DNA of 64,000 nt from an uncultured Collinsella sp. (GCA_900757495.1 CAAENX010000002.1:124001-188000), one strand, 5' to 3'; shown: positions 24,094-40,389, counted from the first letter of the stretch. The notes: generated from the letters alone by a model not told the origin. Translations and numbers: made by a program.

Positions 24094-24344
24094 TTATGAC
24101 CCCTCATTCCCATTGCTCGGCATGCAGAACACCGTTGTCTTCGCCGTGCCAATCCCGTTACCGCTGGGGCGTAAAATTGCACCATTCGAGCAATAATTTG
24201 CGTTGACCTGCTGAAGAATTGCGTTTGCCTTACGGCGACGTTTGTCTCCGGCGGTAAGATACTTCGGTATCGCAATTTGGTCTGCGGCCGCCGTGCCGCA
24301 CGCACAGGGCGCATTCTGCGCCTGCGAAAGGATCCTTGAATAAC

Positions 24345-25253
24345 ATGAAGGCAATCATCCCCGCCGCCGGTCTTGGCACGCGTTTTCTGCCTGGCACCAA
24401 GTGCACGCCCAAAGAGATGCTGCCGGTGCTCGACAAGCCGGTCATTCAGTATGTCGTTGAGGAGGCACTCGACCCCGAGGAGGTCGACGATGCCATCATC
24501 GTTACCTCTCCCGGTAAGCCCGAGCTGCTGAGCTATTTCCAGCCCGATCGTTCGCTCGAGAACCTGCTGCGCGAGCGCGGTAAGGATGCTTATGCCGACG
24601 CCGTCGCCCATGCGGGCGGTATGCCGGTCGACTTCCGTTATCAGTACGAGCCTAAGGGCCTCGGTCACGCCATACGCTCTGCCGCCGACGCTGTGGCGGG
24701 GGAGAACTTCCTGGTTCTTCTGGGCGACTACGTTGTGCCCAACCGCGACATCTGCGACAAGATGCTCGCCGTTTCCAAGGAGCACGGTGGCGCTTCGGTT
24801 ATCGCCGTCGCTGCTTGCTCGCCCGAGGAAGTCAGCCGCTACGGCGTTATCGCCGGCGAGCGCGTCGGTTCGCTCGAGGGCGCCGAGGGCGTTGCCGATG
24901 CCGAGCCGGGCGCTGTCTGGCGCATCGGCGGTCTGGTCGAGAAGCCCGCTCCCGAGGCGGCTCCGTCCAACCTGTACATCGTCGGTCGTTACCTGCTGAG
25001 CCCGCTGGTCATGGACCTGCTGGCCGATCAGCAGGCCGGTAAGGGCGGCGAGATCCAGCTTACCGACGCCATGGCCCGCTCGCTCGACCGCGAGGCCATG
25101 TACGCCGTCGTCATCGACCCGCTGTCGGGCTACGACACCGGCACTCCCTCTGGCTGGATGGCCACCAACGCCCTCATGGCTGCAAGCGACCCCCGCTTTG
25201 CCGATGCCTTCTGGGACGCCATCGACGAGCGCGGCGGATTGATGCGCAAGTAA
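24345..25253 (+). CDS. galU: UTP--glucose-1-phosphate uridylyltransferase
   Basis: Makes UDP-glucose from UTP and glucose-1-phosphate for cell-wall glycans and galactose use. The 302-residue protein begins KAIIPAAGLGTRFLPGTK, the nucleotide-binding signature, and has KEMLPVLDKPVIQYVVEEA, GLGHAI, VLLGDYVV and VEKPAPEAAPSNLYIVGRY, standard for bacterial GalU. Start choice is uncertain: TTG 24336 is only three bases from AAAGGA, ATG 24345 is twelve; I use ATG because it gives the usual N-terminus. It stands alone, with terminators on both sides. Confidence 0.95.
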   Translation: MKAIIPAAGLGTRFLPGTKCTPKEMLPVLDKPVIQYVVEEALDPEEVDDAIIVTSPGKPELLSYFQPDRSLENLLRERGKDAYADAVAHAGGMPVDFRYQYEPKGLGHAIRSAADAVAGENFLVLLGDYVVPNRDICDKMLAVSKEHGGASVIAVAACSPEEVSRYGVIAGERVGSLEGAEGVADAEPGAVWRIGGLVEKPAPEAAPSNLYIVGRYLLSPLVMDLLADQQAGKGGEIQLTDAMARSLDREAMYAVVIDPLSGYDTGTPSGWMATNALMAASDPRFADAFWDAIDERGGLMRK

Positions 25254-25273
25254 GCCTTCGGGCATCGACATTT

Positions 25274-25307
25274 ACGGGCGTGGACCTCGGTTCGCGCCCG
25301 TTTTTTA
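25274..25307 (+). terminator. Terminator after galU
   Basis: ACGGGCG (25274-25280) pairs with CGCCCGT (25295-25301) and is followed by a run of six T. Confidence 0.9.
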
Positions 25308-25337
25308 TAAGAGCTGCGATTGCCGGCCCTCTGTTCA

Positions 25338-25392
25338 CAGAAAATATATGAACAGATGTTCGATACACATACATCTACCTGCATATTTTCTG
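25338..25392. promoter_or_regulatory. AT-rich inverted repeat upstream of rpoB
   Basis: CAGAAAATAT (25338-25347) and ATATTTTCTG (25383-25392) are perfect complements around 35 bases. CTGTTCA/TGAACAG overlaps the left arm. This is the most AT-rich part of the rpoB upstream region and could be an upstream activating or regulator-binding sequence. No specific protein is suggested. Confidence 0.35.
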
Positions 25393-25439
25393 CCGAAAAA
25401 CTTTGCTACTCCAAAAACTCAATCGCGTCAAGGCTTTTC

Positions 25440-25467
25440 TTGCCCAACGGTCGGTACCTGATAAACT
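25440..25467 (+). promoter_or_regulatory. Possible rpoBC promoter
   Basis: TTGCCC (25440-25445) and TAAACT (25462-25467) are 16 bases apart and about 75 bp before the rpoB start. Both boxes are imperfect. It is the best sigma-70-like pair in this interval. Confidence 0.4.
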
Positions 25468-25540
25468 ATTAGGTTGCGATAACTGGCGAAGCTATGCCTC
25501 GCCAACCCACCGAGCATTTCCGTGAAGGAGGAAAAACCTG

Positions 25541-29032
<3,492 letters not shown>

Positions 29033-29038
29033 TTGACT

Positions 29039-33517
<4,479 letters not shown>

Positions 33518-33561
33518 CTAGTTCCGCCGTTCTAACGAACGGCGGCGACCTCCGTCGCTGC

Positions 33562-33661
33562 GCGGCCCCCAGAGCTACAATCTGTCATTCAAAAGGCAGG
33601 GCATGACCAAAAGGTCAATGCCCTGCCTTTTTCATGCCACCTTGTACGCTCTGGGGGCCGC
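33562..33661. repeat. Nested palindromic element, family P1, copy 2 (includes rpoBC terminator)
   Basis: Partner of 3396-3494. Outer arms GCGGCCCCCAGAGC and GCTCTGGGGGCCGC are perfectly complementary. The inner stem GGCAGGGCATGACC with GGTCAATGCCCTGCC (33595-33627) is flanked by AAAA and TTTTT, so it should act as a bidirectional terminator after rpoC. It shares with copy 1 the strings CAGAGC, CAATCTG, TTCAA, GCATGACC, AAGGTCAATGC and CACCTTG. Confidence 0.75.
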
Positions 33662-33701
33662 TCGCTTGCGTATGCTCAACCTGTTGCGTTCCGTTGATCC
33701 C

Positions 33702-33743
33702 TTGCCAAAAAGGGACAGGTTTATTTTGGTAGGTTTTTCCTGC
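33702..33743 (+). repeat. REP-like repeat, family P4, copy 1
   Basis: This 42-bp segment, centred on AGGGACAGGTTTATTTTGGT, recurs in inverted orientation at 35514-35555. About 36 of 42 positions agree by eye. The two copies bracket the sigma and anti-sigma genes. The GGGACAGGTTTATTTT string resembles intergenic REP-like repeats linked to RAYT/IS200-type transposases elsewhere, which I cite from memory. Confidence 0.6.
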
Positions 33744-33827
33744 TTGGATTTGAAACATTTCGTTCGGCCAAAGCGTATCTATGGTGAGGACCTCATCAAG
33801 AACCATCAGCGTCACCGGGAGGTGATT

Positions 33828-34346
33828 ATGGAAGAACAAGCTTTTAGACAGGCGGTCGAAGACCACCGGGATGTCGTGTTTCGGATCGCATTGACGTATC
33901 TGCGTGATCGCGCTGACGCCGACGATGTCGCTCAAGACGTCTTTCTTAAGTTGCTCAAAAGCGACGCGCAATTTGAAAACTGGGAGCATCTTCGTCGATG
34001 GCTTATCCGGGTCACGATCAATGAATGTAAATCTCTCTTTCGAAAGCCGTGGAGGCGCGTGGAGGATATTGAGAATCTGGCCGATTCGCTTTCGACGGCG
34101 CAGGAGGAGACCAAGGCGGTCCTGTCAGACGTTATGCGACTTCCGGAGCGATTCCGTATTCCTATCGTGCTCTATTACTATCTGGGCTTCTCGACTTCAG
34201 AAATTGCCGAGTTACTGCATGTGCCAGCCGCGACCGTTCGAACGCGTTTAGCTCGCGGCAGATCGAAGCTCAAGTTCATCCTAGAGGAGGGCGACCGTGA
34301 AATCCAACCAGATCAAGCAGGCCTTCGAGTCCGTCCAAGCCGATAG
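33828..34346 (+). CDS. ECF-type RNA polymerase sigma factor
   Basis: Alternative sigma factor of 172 residues that would direct RNA polymerase to a stress or envelope regulon. Region 2 is visible as HRDVVFRIALTYLRDRADAD and DDVAQDVFLKLLKS, followed by WLIRVTINECKSLFRKPWRR. Region 4 reads LPERFRIPIVLYYYLGFSTS, EIAELLHVPAATVRTRL. The open frame extends back to 33603, but GGGAGG at 33817-33822 fixes ATG 33828. Its end overlaps the anti-sigma gene by 50 bp in another frame, so the two are co-translated. The pair lies between inverted copies of a REP-like repeat. Confidence 0.92.
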   Translation: MEEQAFRQAVEDHRDVVFRIALTYLRDRADADDVAQDVFLKLLKSDAQFENWEHLRRWLIRVTINECKSLFRKPWRRVEDIENLADSLSTAQEETKAVLSDVMRLPERFRIPIVLYYYLGFSTSEIAELLHVPAATVRTRLARGRSKLKFILEEGDREIQPDQAGLRVRPSR

Positions 34347-35373
34347 CGATCTTGCTGACCGTGTTCTTTATGCCGCTGCTGGCGAGCCGCTTCGCCGAAA
34401 GGGTCACGCGAAGCCTCTGTATGTTGCCGTAATCGGATGTCTTGCCGGAGTGCTGGCGACCGGAGGGGTCGCCTACGCTGTTGTCAATTCCAGTTATTTT
34501 GCCTCTGCCTGGGGAAACCATGGCAACGGAGAGTCCGTTACCTGGACTCAAGGTGGCTCGTCGGGGACTAAATATACCTACACCAGAGAGTTTGGTGATG
34601 GTATCGCGCCCCAAAGCTTGGAGGGTTCAGTACAGAAGGTCAATCTGTCCGTCGAGGGCAACGGCTATACACTCGACATTCATGATATGGCTATCGACCA
34701 AAACGGCTGCGGTGCTGTGACGTTTACGCTGTCCAATCCAAATGGTGTTAACTACTACAAGCCGGCAGCAGAGACAGGCGAACTTGTTCTCTATGGTGAA
34801 GAAGAACAAGGCATCGGTACACCCAGCATGAACTTCGGCGAGGAATGGGCTGATACACGCTGCACCATTGATAAGGACACATCAAGCGATACTGTCATTA
34901 ATGGCACGATGTACTTTGCTTCTATGGATCGCGAGCGAGGTTTTCAACATGCGGTCACCTGGAATATCTCGTGGACCGAGGGCGAAGGAGAGGATGCGAA
35001 GCCGTTCGAGGCATCGACACCCGAGTTTAGCGTTGGAGCGTACGTCGATACTAAGGAACTCCGCTCCGATGACACGCCTCTCGAGATCAGCCCGTTTTCC
35101 ATCCAGACGCACATCGATGATCTGGGCATTGACGCAGTCACGAAGAAGTTGACGGTTACCTACAAGGATGGATCGGAGCAGATTATCGAAGATGACGACG
35201 CAGGGGCGTTCAACTTATATTTTTCTTATACGCGCAATAGCGGAGAGAACATCTGGGTGCCAACGAAGTTGATTGATGTCGACCAAGTGGTCTCAGTAAC
35301 GCTTGAGGGCACACGCTGCACTTCAACAGGGGGCGCCGAAACGTCGGAACCCTTTACCATCGTCTATTCGTAA
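34297..35373 (+). CDS. Putative membrane anti-sigma factor with large extracellular domain
   Basis: Protein of 358 residues from GTG 34297 (GAGGAGG upstream, inside the sigma gene). A short cytoplasmic part (1-39, IKQAFESVQADSDLADRVLY) should hold the sigma factor. One membrane helix follows (about 40-63, LYVAVIGCLAGVLATGGVAY). The remaining 290 residues are predicted outside, polar and beta-rich (SVEGNGYTLDIHDMAIDQNG), like the DUF4179-type proteins found after ECF sigma genes. The external domain may sense an envelope signal and release the sigma factor. The role is from gene order and topology. Confidence 0.8.
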   Translation: MKSNQIKQAFESVQADSDLADRVLYAAAGEPLRRKGHAKPLYVAVIGCLAGVLATGGVAYAVVNSSYFASAWGNHGNGESVTWTQGGSSGTKYTYTREFGDGIAPQSLEGSVQKVNLSVEGNGYTLDIHDMAIDQNGCGAVTFTLSNPNGVNYYKPAAETGELVLYGEEEQGIGTPSMNFGEEWADTRCTIDKDTSSDTVINGTMYFASMDRERGFQHAVTWNISWTEGEGEDAKPFEASTPEFSVGAYVDTKELRSDDTPLEISPFSIQTHIDDLGIDAVTKKLTVTYKDGSEQIIEDDDAGAFNLYFSYTRNSGENIWVPTKLIDVDQVVSVTLEGTRCTSTGGAETSEPFTIVYS

Positions 35374-35379
35374 GATTTG

Positions 35380-35413
35380 GGGCCGCTTCCTATTAGGGGA
35401 GGCGGCCCATTTT
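35380..35413 (+). terminator. Terminator after anti-sigma gene
   Basis: GGGCCGCTTCC pairs with GGAGGCGGCCC (one wobble) around a short loop, followed by ATTTTG. Confidence 0.8.
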
Positions 35414-35513
35414 GCATTAAATGGACGGTTAGACCGAGCGATATACTTCCGAAAACGCCGCCGATTTCCCTATGACAGATGAGGGCGGACCACCGCTGGA
35501 GCGCGACGTTTCC

Positions 35514-35555
35514 CCAGATAAAACCGACCAAAATAAACCTGTCCCGTTTTGGCAG
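35514..35555 (-). repeat. REP-like repeat, family P4, copy 2 (inverted)
   Basis: Reverse-strand partner of 33702-33743; on the plus strand it contains CCAAAATAAACCTGTCCC. It lies 140 bp after the anti-sigma stop and just before the palindromic element at 35581. Confidence 0.6.
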
Positions 35556-35580
35556 GTAACGTTGCCCCGACGAGCACGTC

Positions 35581-35717
35581 GGATCCCCGGCCCGGGCAGC
35601 GCGGGGTTAAGTTTGTCGCGAGTTCCGCACGAGCCGGAGAGCACTTAATGTGCTCTCCGTGCGAGCCAGGACTGTAGAGCAGCAAACTTAACCCCGCGCC
35701 GCCCGGGCCGGGGATCC
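35581..35717. ncRNA. Long-arm palindromic element with conserved 67-nt core, family P2, copy A
   Basis: The arms 35581-35615 and 35683-35717 are complementary at 34 of 35 positions. They enclose a 67-nt core (35616-35682) that begins TCGCGAGTTCCGCACG and ends AGGACTGTAGAGCAG, with a central hairpin GGAGAGCAC-TTAAT-GTGCTCTCC. The element at 52841-52997 has the same core ends, the same core length and unrelated but again complementary arms. Compensating changes in the central stem support an RNA or hairpin-DNA function. It lies between the anti-sigma gene and rpsL; orientation is not decided. Confidence 0.65.
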
Positions 35718-35801
35718 GCCAGCGCGCACAGGAGGGGATTCCTTTTGTGTAGGCTTTGCGGAAATGTGCCAATTTTGGGATACGCCCGGCGGCGTGGTCT
35801 G

Positions 35802-35830
35802 TTGACGGCACAGCTAACGCCACGTATCCT
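35802..35830 (+). promoter_or_regulatory. Sigma-70 promoter of rpsL operon
   Basis: TTGACG (35802-35807) and TATCCT (35825-35830) are 17 bases apart, about 95 bp before rpsL. Upstream at 35778-35796 lies GGATACGCCCG followed by GCGTG, a motif also found before rplC and rplB. Confidence 0.7.
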
Positions 35831-35923
35831 ATCGAACTGCGTGTTTCGTAGGGGGATGCTGACCCCTCGATTCAAGCCGTTGCACTTTACAGAAAGCTGG
35901 AATCATTCGAGAAGGAGTACGCT

Positions 35924-36301
35924 TTGCCTACTATTAACCAGCTGGTTCGCCAGGGCCGTCGTTCCGTGCCCAAGAAGTCCAAGAACGCTGCTCTGCAGCA
36001 CAACTCCCAGAAGCGCGGCGTGTGCACCCGCGTCTTCACCACGAGCCCCAAGAAGCCGAACTCGGCTCTTCGTAAGGTTGCCCGTGTTCGCCTCGTCAAC
36101 GGCATCGAAGTTACTGCTTACATCCCGGGTGAGGGCCACAACCTGCAGGAGCACTCCATCGTGCTCGTCCGCGGCGGTCGTGTCCGTGACCTCCCTGGTG
36201 TCCGTTATCACGTCATCCGTGGCGCCTACGACGCTGCTCCGGTCCAGAACCGTATGCAGGCCCGTTCCAAGTACGGTGCTAAGCGCCCCAAGGCTAAATA
36301 A
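35924..36301 (+). CDS. rpsL: 30S ribosomal protein S12
   Basis: Decoding-site protein of 125 residues, first gene of the str operon. TTG 35924 is the start (AAGGAG upstream) because it gives the invariant N-terminus PTINQLVRQGR. The streptomycin-contact loop TTSPKKPNSALRK carries the wild-type Lys, so no streptomycin-resistance change is seen there; GVRYHVIRG is normal too. rpsG follows after 73 bp. Confidence 0.98.
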   Translation: MPTINQLVRQGRRSVPKKSKNAALQHNSQKRGVCTRVFTTSPKKPNSALRKVARVRLVNGIEVTAYIPGEGHNLQEHSIVLVRGGRVRDLPGVRYHVIRGAYDAAPVQNRMQARSKYGAKRPKAK

Positions 36302-36374
36302 GCCAGATAACGTTTTGATACTTTCGCCGTGTGCCGCCTAAGCGCCGCACGGTAGACACTTAAGGAGATTTCAC

Positions 36375-36848
36375 ATGCCGCGTCGTGCAGCAGCTAATCG
36401 TCGTGAGGTTCAGCCTGACGCCGTTTACAACAACCGCCTGGTGACTCAGCTCATCAACAAGGTCCTTCTTGACGGCAAGAAGGCCACCGCTGAGCGCATC
36501 GTTTACACCGCTTTCGAGATCGTTGCCGAGAAGTCTGAGGGTGGCGACGCTCTCGCTACCTTCAAGAAGGCTATGGACAACGTCAAGCCCACGCTCGAGG
36601 TTAAGCCCAAGCGTGTCGGCGGCGCTACCTATCAGGTCCCGATGGAGGTCAACTCCCGTCGTTCCACCGCTCTGGGTATCCGCTGGATCGTCAACTTCTC
36701 CCGCGCTCGCAAGGAGAAGACCATGGCCGAGCGTCTCGCCAACGAGATCCTCGACGCCTCCAACGGCCTGGGCGCTTCCGTCAAGAAGCGTGAGGACGTC
36801 TTCAAGATGGCCGAGGCCAACCGCGCGTTCTCTCACTATCGTTGGTAA
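36375..36848 (+). CDS. rpsG: 30S ribosomal protein S7
   Basis: Primary 16S rRNA-binding protein that nucleates the small-subunit head, 157 residues, full length. Family segments MPRRAAANRREVQPDAVYNN, LINKVLLDGKKATAERIVYT and the C-terminal AEANRAFSHYRW are present. AAGGAG precedes the start. It lies between rpsL and fusA as in the usual str operon. Confidence 0.98.
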   Translation: MPRRAAANRREVQPDAVYNNRLVTQLINKVLLDGKKATAERIVYTAFEIVAEKSEGGDALATFKKAMDNVKPTLEVKPKRVGGATYQVPMEVNSRRSTALGIRWIVNFSRARKEKTMAERLANEILDASNGLGASVKKREDVFKMAEANRAFSHYRW

Positions 36849-36867
36849 GTTAAGGTAAGGAACTAAC

Positions 36868-38967
36868 ATGGCTAAGCCTAAGTACAAGCTTTCCGATACC
36901 CGTAACATCGGCATCATGGCCCACATCGATGCCGGTAAGACCACCACGACCGAGCGTATTCTTTACTACACCGGTAAGACCCACAAGATCGGTGAGGTCC
37001 ATGAGGGCGCTGCCACCATGGACTGGATGGTTCAGGAGCAGGAGCGCGGCGTAACCATTACCTCCGCTGCTACCACCTGCTTCTGGAACAAGGACGGTAA
37101 GGACTACCGCATCCAGATCATCGACACCCCGGGCCACGTTGACTTCACCGCCGAGGTCGAGCGCTGCCTGCGCGTCCTCGATGGCGCTGTCGCCGTCTTC
37201 GACGCCGTTGCCGGCGTCCAGCCCCAGTCTGAGACCGTTTGGCGTCAGGCTTCTACCTTCAACGTCCCCCGCATCGCCTTCATCAACAAGTATGACCGCG
37301 TGGGCGCTGACTTCTTCAACGCTATCGAGACCATGAAGGATCGTCTCGACGCTAACGCCGTGGCCGCTCAGGTCCCGATGGGCGCCGAGGACAACTTCTG
37401 GGGCGTCATCGACCTGGTCACCATGACTGCATGGGACTTCAAGGCCGACGAGAAGGGCATGACCTACCCTGAGCCGATGGACGAGATCCCGGCTGAGTTT
37501 GCCGACATTGCTGCCACCAAGCGCGAGGAGCTCCTCGACGCTGCTGCCAGCTTTGACGACGAGCTCATGGAGAAGATCCTCATGGAGGAGGACTTCACCG
37601 TCGAGGAGCTCAAGGCTGCTCTGCGCAAGGGTGTTCTGGCCAATGAGCTCAACCTCGTCTTCGTGGGCTCCGCCTACAAGAACAAGGGCGTTCAGGAGCT
37701 GCTCGACGCTGTCGTCGACTACCTGCCCAGCCCGCTCGACGTCGAGGCCGTCACCGGTACCGATCCGGACACCGGCGAGGAGATCCAGCGTCATCCTTCC
37801 TTCGACGAGCCCTTCTCCGGCCTGGTCTTCAAGATCATGACCGACCCGTTCGTCGGTAAGCTCACCTACGTCCGCGTTTACTCCGGCCGCGCCGAGTCCG
37901 GCTCCTACGTTGTCAACGCTTCCAACGGTCAGCGCGAGCGTCTCGGCCGCATCCTCGAGATGAACGCCGCCGAGCGTATCGACCGTGACGACGCTGCCGC
38001 CGGCGACATCGTCGCTTGCGTCGGCTTTAAGAACTCCACCACCGGTGACACCCTGTGCGCCGAGGGCAAGGAGATCGTCCTCGAGAAGATCGAGTTCGCC
38101 AAGCCCGTTATCGACGTTGCCATCGAGCCCAAGACCAAGGCCGAGCAGGACAAGATGTCCCTGGCTCTGACCAAGCTCGCCGAGGAGGACCCGACCTTCC
38201 AGGTGTCCACCAACCACGAGACCGGCCAGACCATCATCGCCGGCATGGGCGAGCTGCACCTCGAGATCATCGTCGACCGTCTGCTCCGCGAGTTCAAGGT
38301 TGACGCTAACGTTGGTAAGCCCCAGGTTGCCTACCGCGAGACCGCTGGTCACGACGTAGAGAAGGCTGAGGGCAAGTTCGTCCGTCAGTCCGGCGGTCGC
38401 GGTCAGTACGGCCACGCCGTCATCAAGCTCGAGAAGATGGAGGAGGGCTTCGGCTACGAGTTCGTCAACGCTATCGTCGGCGGCGTCGTGCCCAAGGAGT
38501 ACATCCCGTCCATCGACAAGGGCATCCAGGAGGCCCTGAACACCGGTGTTATCGCCGGCTTCCCGGTCCTCGACGTCAAGGTCACCCTGTTCGACGGTTC
38601 TTACCACGAGGTCGACTCCTCCGAGGCCGCCTTCAAGATCGCCGGTTCCATGGCTATCAAGGACGCCCTCAAGAAGTCCGATCCGCAGCTGCTCGAGCCG
38701 ATCATGGCTGTCGAGGTCGAGACCCCCGAGCAGTACATGGGCGACGTTATGGGCAACCTCTCCGGTCGCCGCGGCAAGATCGAGGGCATGGAGGATCGCA
38801 AGAACAGCAAGCTCATCCGTGCCAAGGTGCCGCTGGGCGAGATGTTCGGTTACGCTACCGACCTTCGCTCCCAGACCCAGGGCCGTGCATCCTACACGAT
38901 GCAGTTCGACTCTTATGAGCCCGCGCCCAAGTCCATCGTGGACGAGGTCATGAGCAAGAACGCCTAA
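36868..38967 (+). CDS. fusA: Elongation factor G
   Basis: GTPase of 699 residues that drives ribosomal translocation. G motifs are AHIDAGKTTTTERIL (G1), RGVTITSAATT (G2), DTPGHVDF (G3) and NKYDRVGADF (G4 with Tyr where Met or Ala is common). Domains II-V follow, with PKEYIPSIDKGIQEAL in domain IV. AAGGAAC lies before ATG 36868. In most bacteria tuf follows; here rpsJ follows instead and no tuf is in the window. Confidence 0.98.
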   Translation: MAKPKYKLSDTRNIGIMAHIDAGKTTTTERILYYTGKTHKIGEVHEGAATMDWMVQEQERGVTITSAATTCFWNKDGKDYRIQIIDTPGHVDFTAEVERCLRVLDGAVAVFDAVAGVQPQSETVWRQASTFNVPRIAFINKYDRVGADFFNAIETMKDRLDANAVAAQVPMGAEDNFWGVIDLVTMTAWDFKADEKGMTYPEPMDEIPAEFADIAATKREELLDAAASFDDELMEKILMEEDFTVEELKAALRKGVLANELNLVFVGSAYKNKGVQELLDAVVDYLPSPLDVEAVTGTDPDTGEEIQRHPSFDEPFSGLVFKIMTDPFVGKLTYVRVYSGRAESGSYVVNASNGQRERLGRILEMNAAERIDRDDAAAGDIVACVGFKNSTTGDTLCAEGKEIVLEKIEFAKPVIDVAIEPKTKAEQDKMSLALTKLAEEDPTFQVSTNHETGQTIIAGMGELHLEIIVDRLLREFKVDANVGKPQVAYRETAGHDVEKAEGKFVRQSGGRGQYGHAVIKLEKMEEGFGYEFVNAIVGGVVPKEYIPSIDKGIQEALNTGVIAGFPVLDVKVTLFDGSYHEVDSSEAAFKIAGSMAIKDALKKSDPQLLEPIMAVEVETPEQYMGDVMGNLSGRRGKIEGMEDRKNSKLIRAKVPLGEMFGYATDLRSQTQGRASYTMQFDSYEPAPKSIVDEVMSKNA

Positions 38968-39027
38968 GTTCGAGCTCCCTGTTACGTAATCCGCGAGAAC
39001 ATCTCTCGCACTCTTTGGAGGTTTAAG

Positions 39028-39336
39028 TTGGCTACCCAGAAGATCCGCATTCGCCTCAAGGGCTATGATCACGAGGTCGTCGATCAGTCCGCGAAGCTCA
39101 TCGTCGAGACCGCTCAGAAGACCGGTGCTCGCGTTTCCGGTCCTGTCCCCCTGCCCACCGAGCGCAACCTGTACACGGTTATCCGCTCGCCGCACGTGAA
39201 CAAGGACTCCCGTGAGCAGTTCGAGATGCGCACCCACAAGCGCCTCATCGACATCCTCGACCCCACCTCGGGCACCGTTGATTCGCTCATGCGTCTCGAC
39301 CTTCCCGCTGGCGTCGACATCGACATCAAGCTCTAA
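39028..39336 (+). CDS. rpsJ: 30S ribosomal protein S10
   Basis: Small-subunit head protein (NusE) of 102 residues, also part of the antitermination complex. Start is TTG 39028 with GGAGG seven bases upstream, giving ATQKIRIRLKGYDHEVVDQS. VSGPVPLPTERNLYTVIRSP and FEMRTHKRLIDILDP are diagnostic. It is normally the first gene of the S10 operon directly before rplC; here it ends the str operon with a strong terminator, and rplC lies 14 kb away. Confidence 0.98.
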   Translation: MATQKIRIRLKGYDHEVVDQSAKLIVETAQKTGARVSGPVPLPTERNLYTVIRSPHVNKDSREQFEMRTHKRLIDILDPTSGTVDSLMRLDLPAGVDIDIKL

Positions 39337-39357
39337 GCGATATCGCTCATAGCTTAC

Positions 39358-39397
39358 AGAGCCCCGCTGCCATTACGGTAGCGGGGCTCTTTTGTTT
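39358..39397 (+). terminator. Terminator of rpsL-rpsG-fusA-rpsJ
   Basis: AGAGCCCCGCT and AGCGGGGCTCT form an 11-bp perfect stem, followed by TTTTGTTTT. The reverse strand may serve the convergent birA gene less well. Confidence 0.9.
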
Positions 39398-39452
39398 TGG
39401 ATGGTGGCCGTGGGGACCCGGGTAATGCAGCCGAATGGGTGGCTGTGGCGCC

Positions 39453-40229
39453 TTATTTACCCATGGGACGCAGCGATGCCTCCTCAAAATGGAAGGATCG
39501 CAAGCCGTCTTCCGTCTCGATGCACGCCCGACCAAAGTCATCGACCGTTTGAAAGATGCCACATGCCATTTTGTCCCCAGTAGGGGAACGGGCGGTAACG
39601 CGCTCTCCAATCCAATTGAGGTGAGTGACATATTCGCCGTGGACGGGCGCGAGCGGTCCTGTGTCTTCTTCCATGGCGTTGAGACGCTCTGCCCACGCAT
39701 CTACAGCGTCTATAACTGCGTGATAGACCTCATGGAGGAGCACATCGACGGCGGGAACATTCTCGTTGAGGTCCGAGAGGCCAATTGCCGCCAGGCCGCC
39801 ATCGGGCACCTCTTGGGGCGTGTAGTTTACGTTGACGCCAATGCCGCAGACGGCGAAGGGCTTGCCCTCACTGTCACGAGCCGCCTCGACCAGAATGCCG
39901 CCGAGTTTGCATCCACGCGCGACCAGGTCGTTGGGCCATTTAAGGCGAATCTCGTTTGCAAGACCCTGTTTTTCGAGCGCCTCGAGCACCGCTAGGCCAC
40001 TGACGGCGGCAAGACCAGAGAACTTTGCAGGATTAACGCATGGGCGCAGGACAATCGAAAGCAATAAGTTGCCGACGGTTGAGTCCCACTTGTGCCCGCG
40101 CCGGCCGCGTCCTGCTGTTTGAGCCCAGGCGGCAAGTCCTGTGCCGTGCGGCGCTCCCTGTTTTCCTGCTTCGAGCAGGTCATCGTTGGTCGATCCGGTT
40201 ACGTCAACTATCGTTAATTTGGCATCCAT
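39453..40229 (-). CDS. birA: Biotin--[acetyl-CoA-carboxylase] ligase
   Basis: Attaches biotin to the AccB lysine. The 258-residue protein has the catalytic biotinyl-AMP loop GRGRRGHKWDS, LKWPNDLVARGCKLGGILVE and GIGVNVNYTP. There is no N-terminal helix-turn-helix, so it is the group I, non-repressor type. AGGAGGT precedes the start. It is divergent from fabH, the first gene of the fatty-acid operon that contains its substrate accB, so the two units may share control through the intergenic repeats at 40323-40389. Confidence 0.96.
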   Translation of the reverse strand: MDAKLTIVDVTGSTNDDLLEAGKQGAPHGTGLAAWAQTAGRGRRGHKWDSTVGNLLLSIVLRPCVNPAKFSGLAAVSGLAVLEALEKQGLANEIRLKWPNDLVARGCKLGGILVEAARDSEGKPFAVCGIGVNVNYTPQEVPDGGLAAIGLSDLNENVPAVDVLLHEVYHAVIDAVDAWAERLNAMEEDTGPLAPVHGEYVTHLNWIGERVTARSPTGDKMACGIFQTVDDFGRACIETEDGLRSFHFEEASLRPMGK

Positions 40230-40322
40230 AACGGTTGCTACCTCCTAAGTTAATAAGGCAATCGCGTAATGGTGTCGAGAGATAGACACAATGTGAAGCC
40301 TTTGTCGCATTTGGACAATTTA

Positions 40323-40389
40323 ATGTTAACACGTCAACAACGACTAAAATGCGCTATCCTCTCTTGGTCGATGTAAACACGTCAACAAC
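40323..40389. promoter_or_regulatory. Two 19-bp direct repeats in the birA-fabH divergent region
   Basis: ATGTTAACACGTCAACAAC (40323-40341) and ATGTAAACACGTCAACAAC (40371-40389) differ at one base and are 48 bp apart. Each is a near-palindrome (GTTAAC-AC-GTCAAC). They flank AT-rich promoter-like DNA (TAAAAT 40345, TATCCT 40355), and the second ends 16 bp before the fabH start. They look like paired sites for a fatty-acid regulator that is not in the window. Confidence 0.6.

Noticed and set aside
36850..39237. Open frame of 795 codons opposite fusA
   Set aside because: Same codon-bias shadow; no ribosome site and no known protein features.
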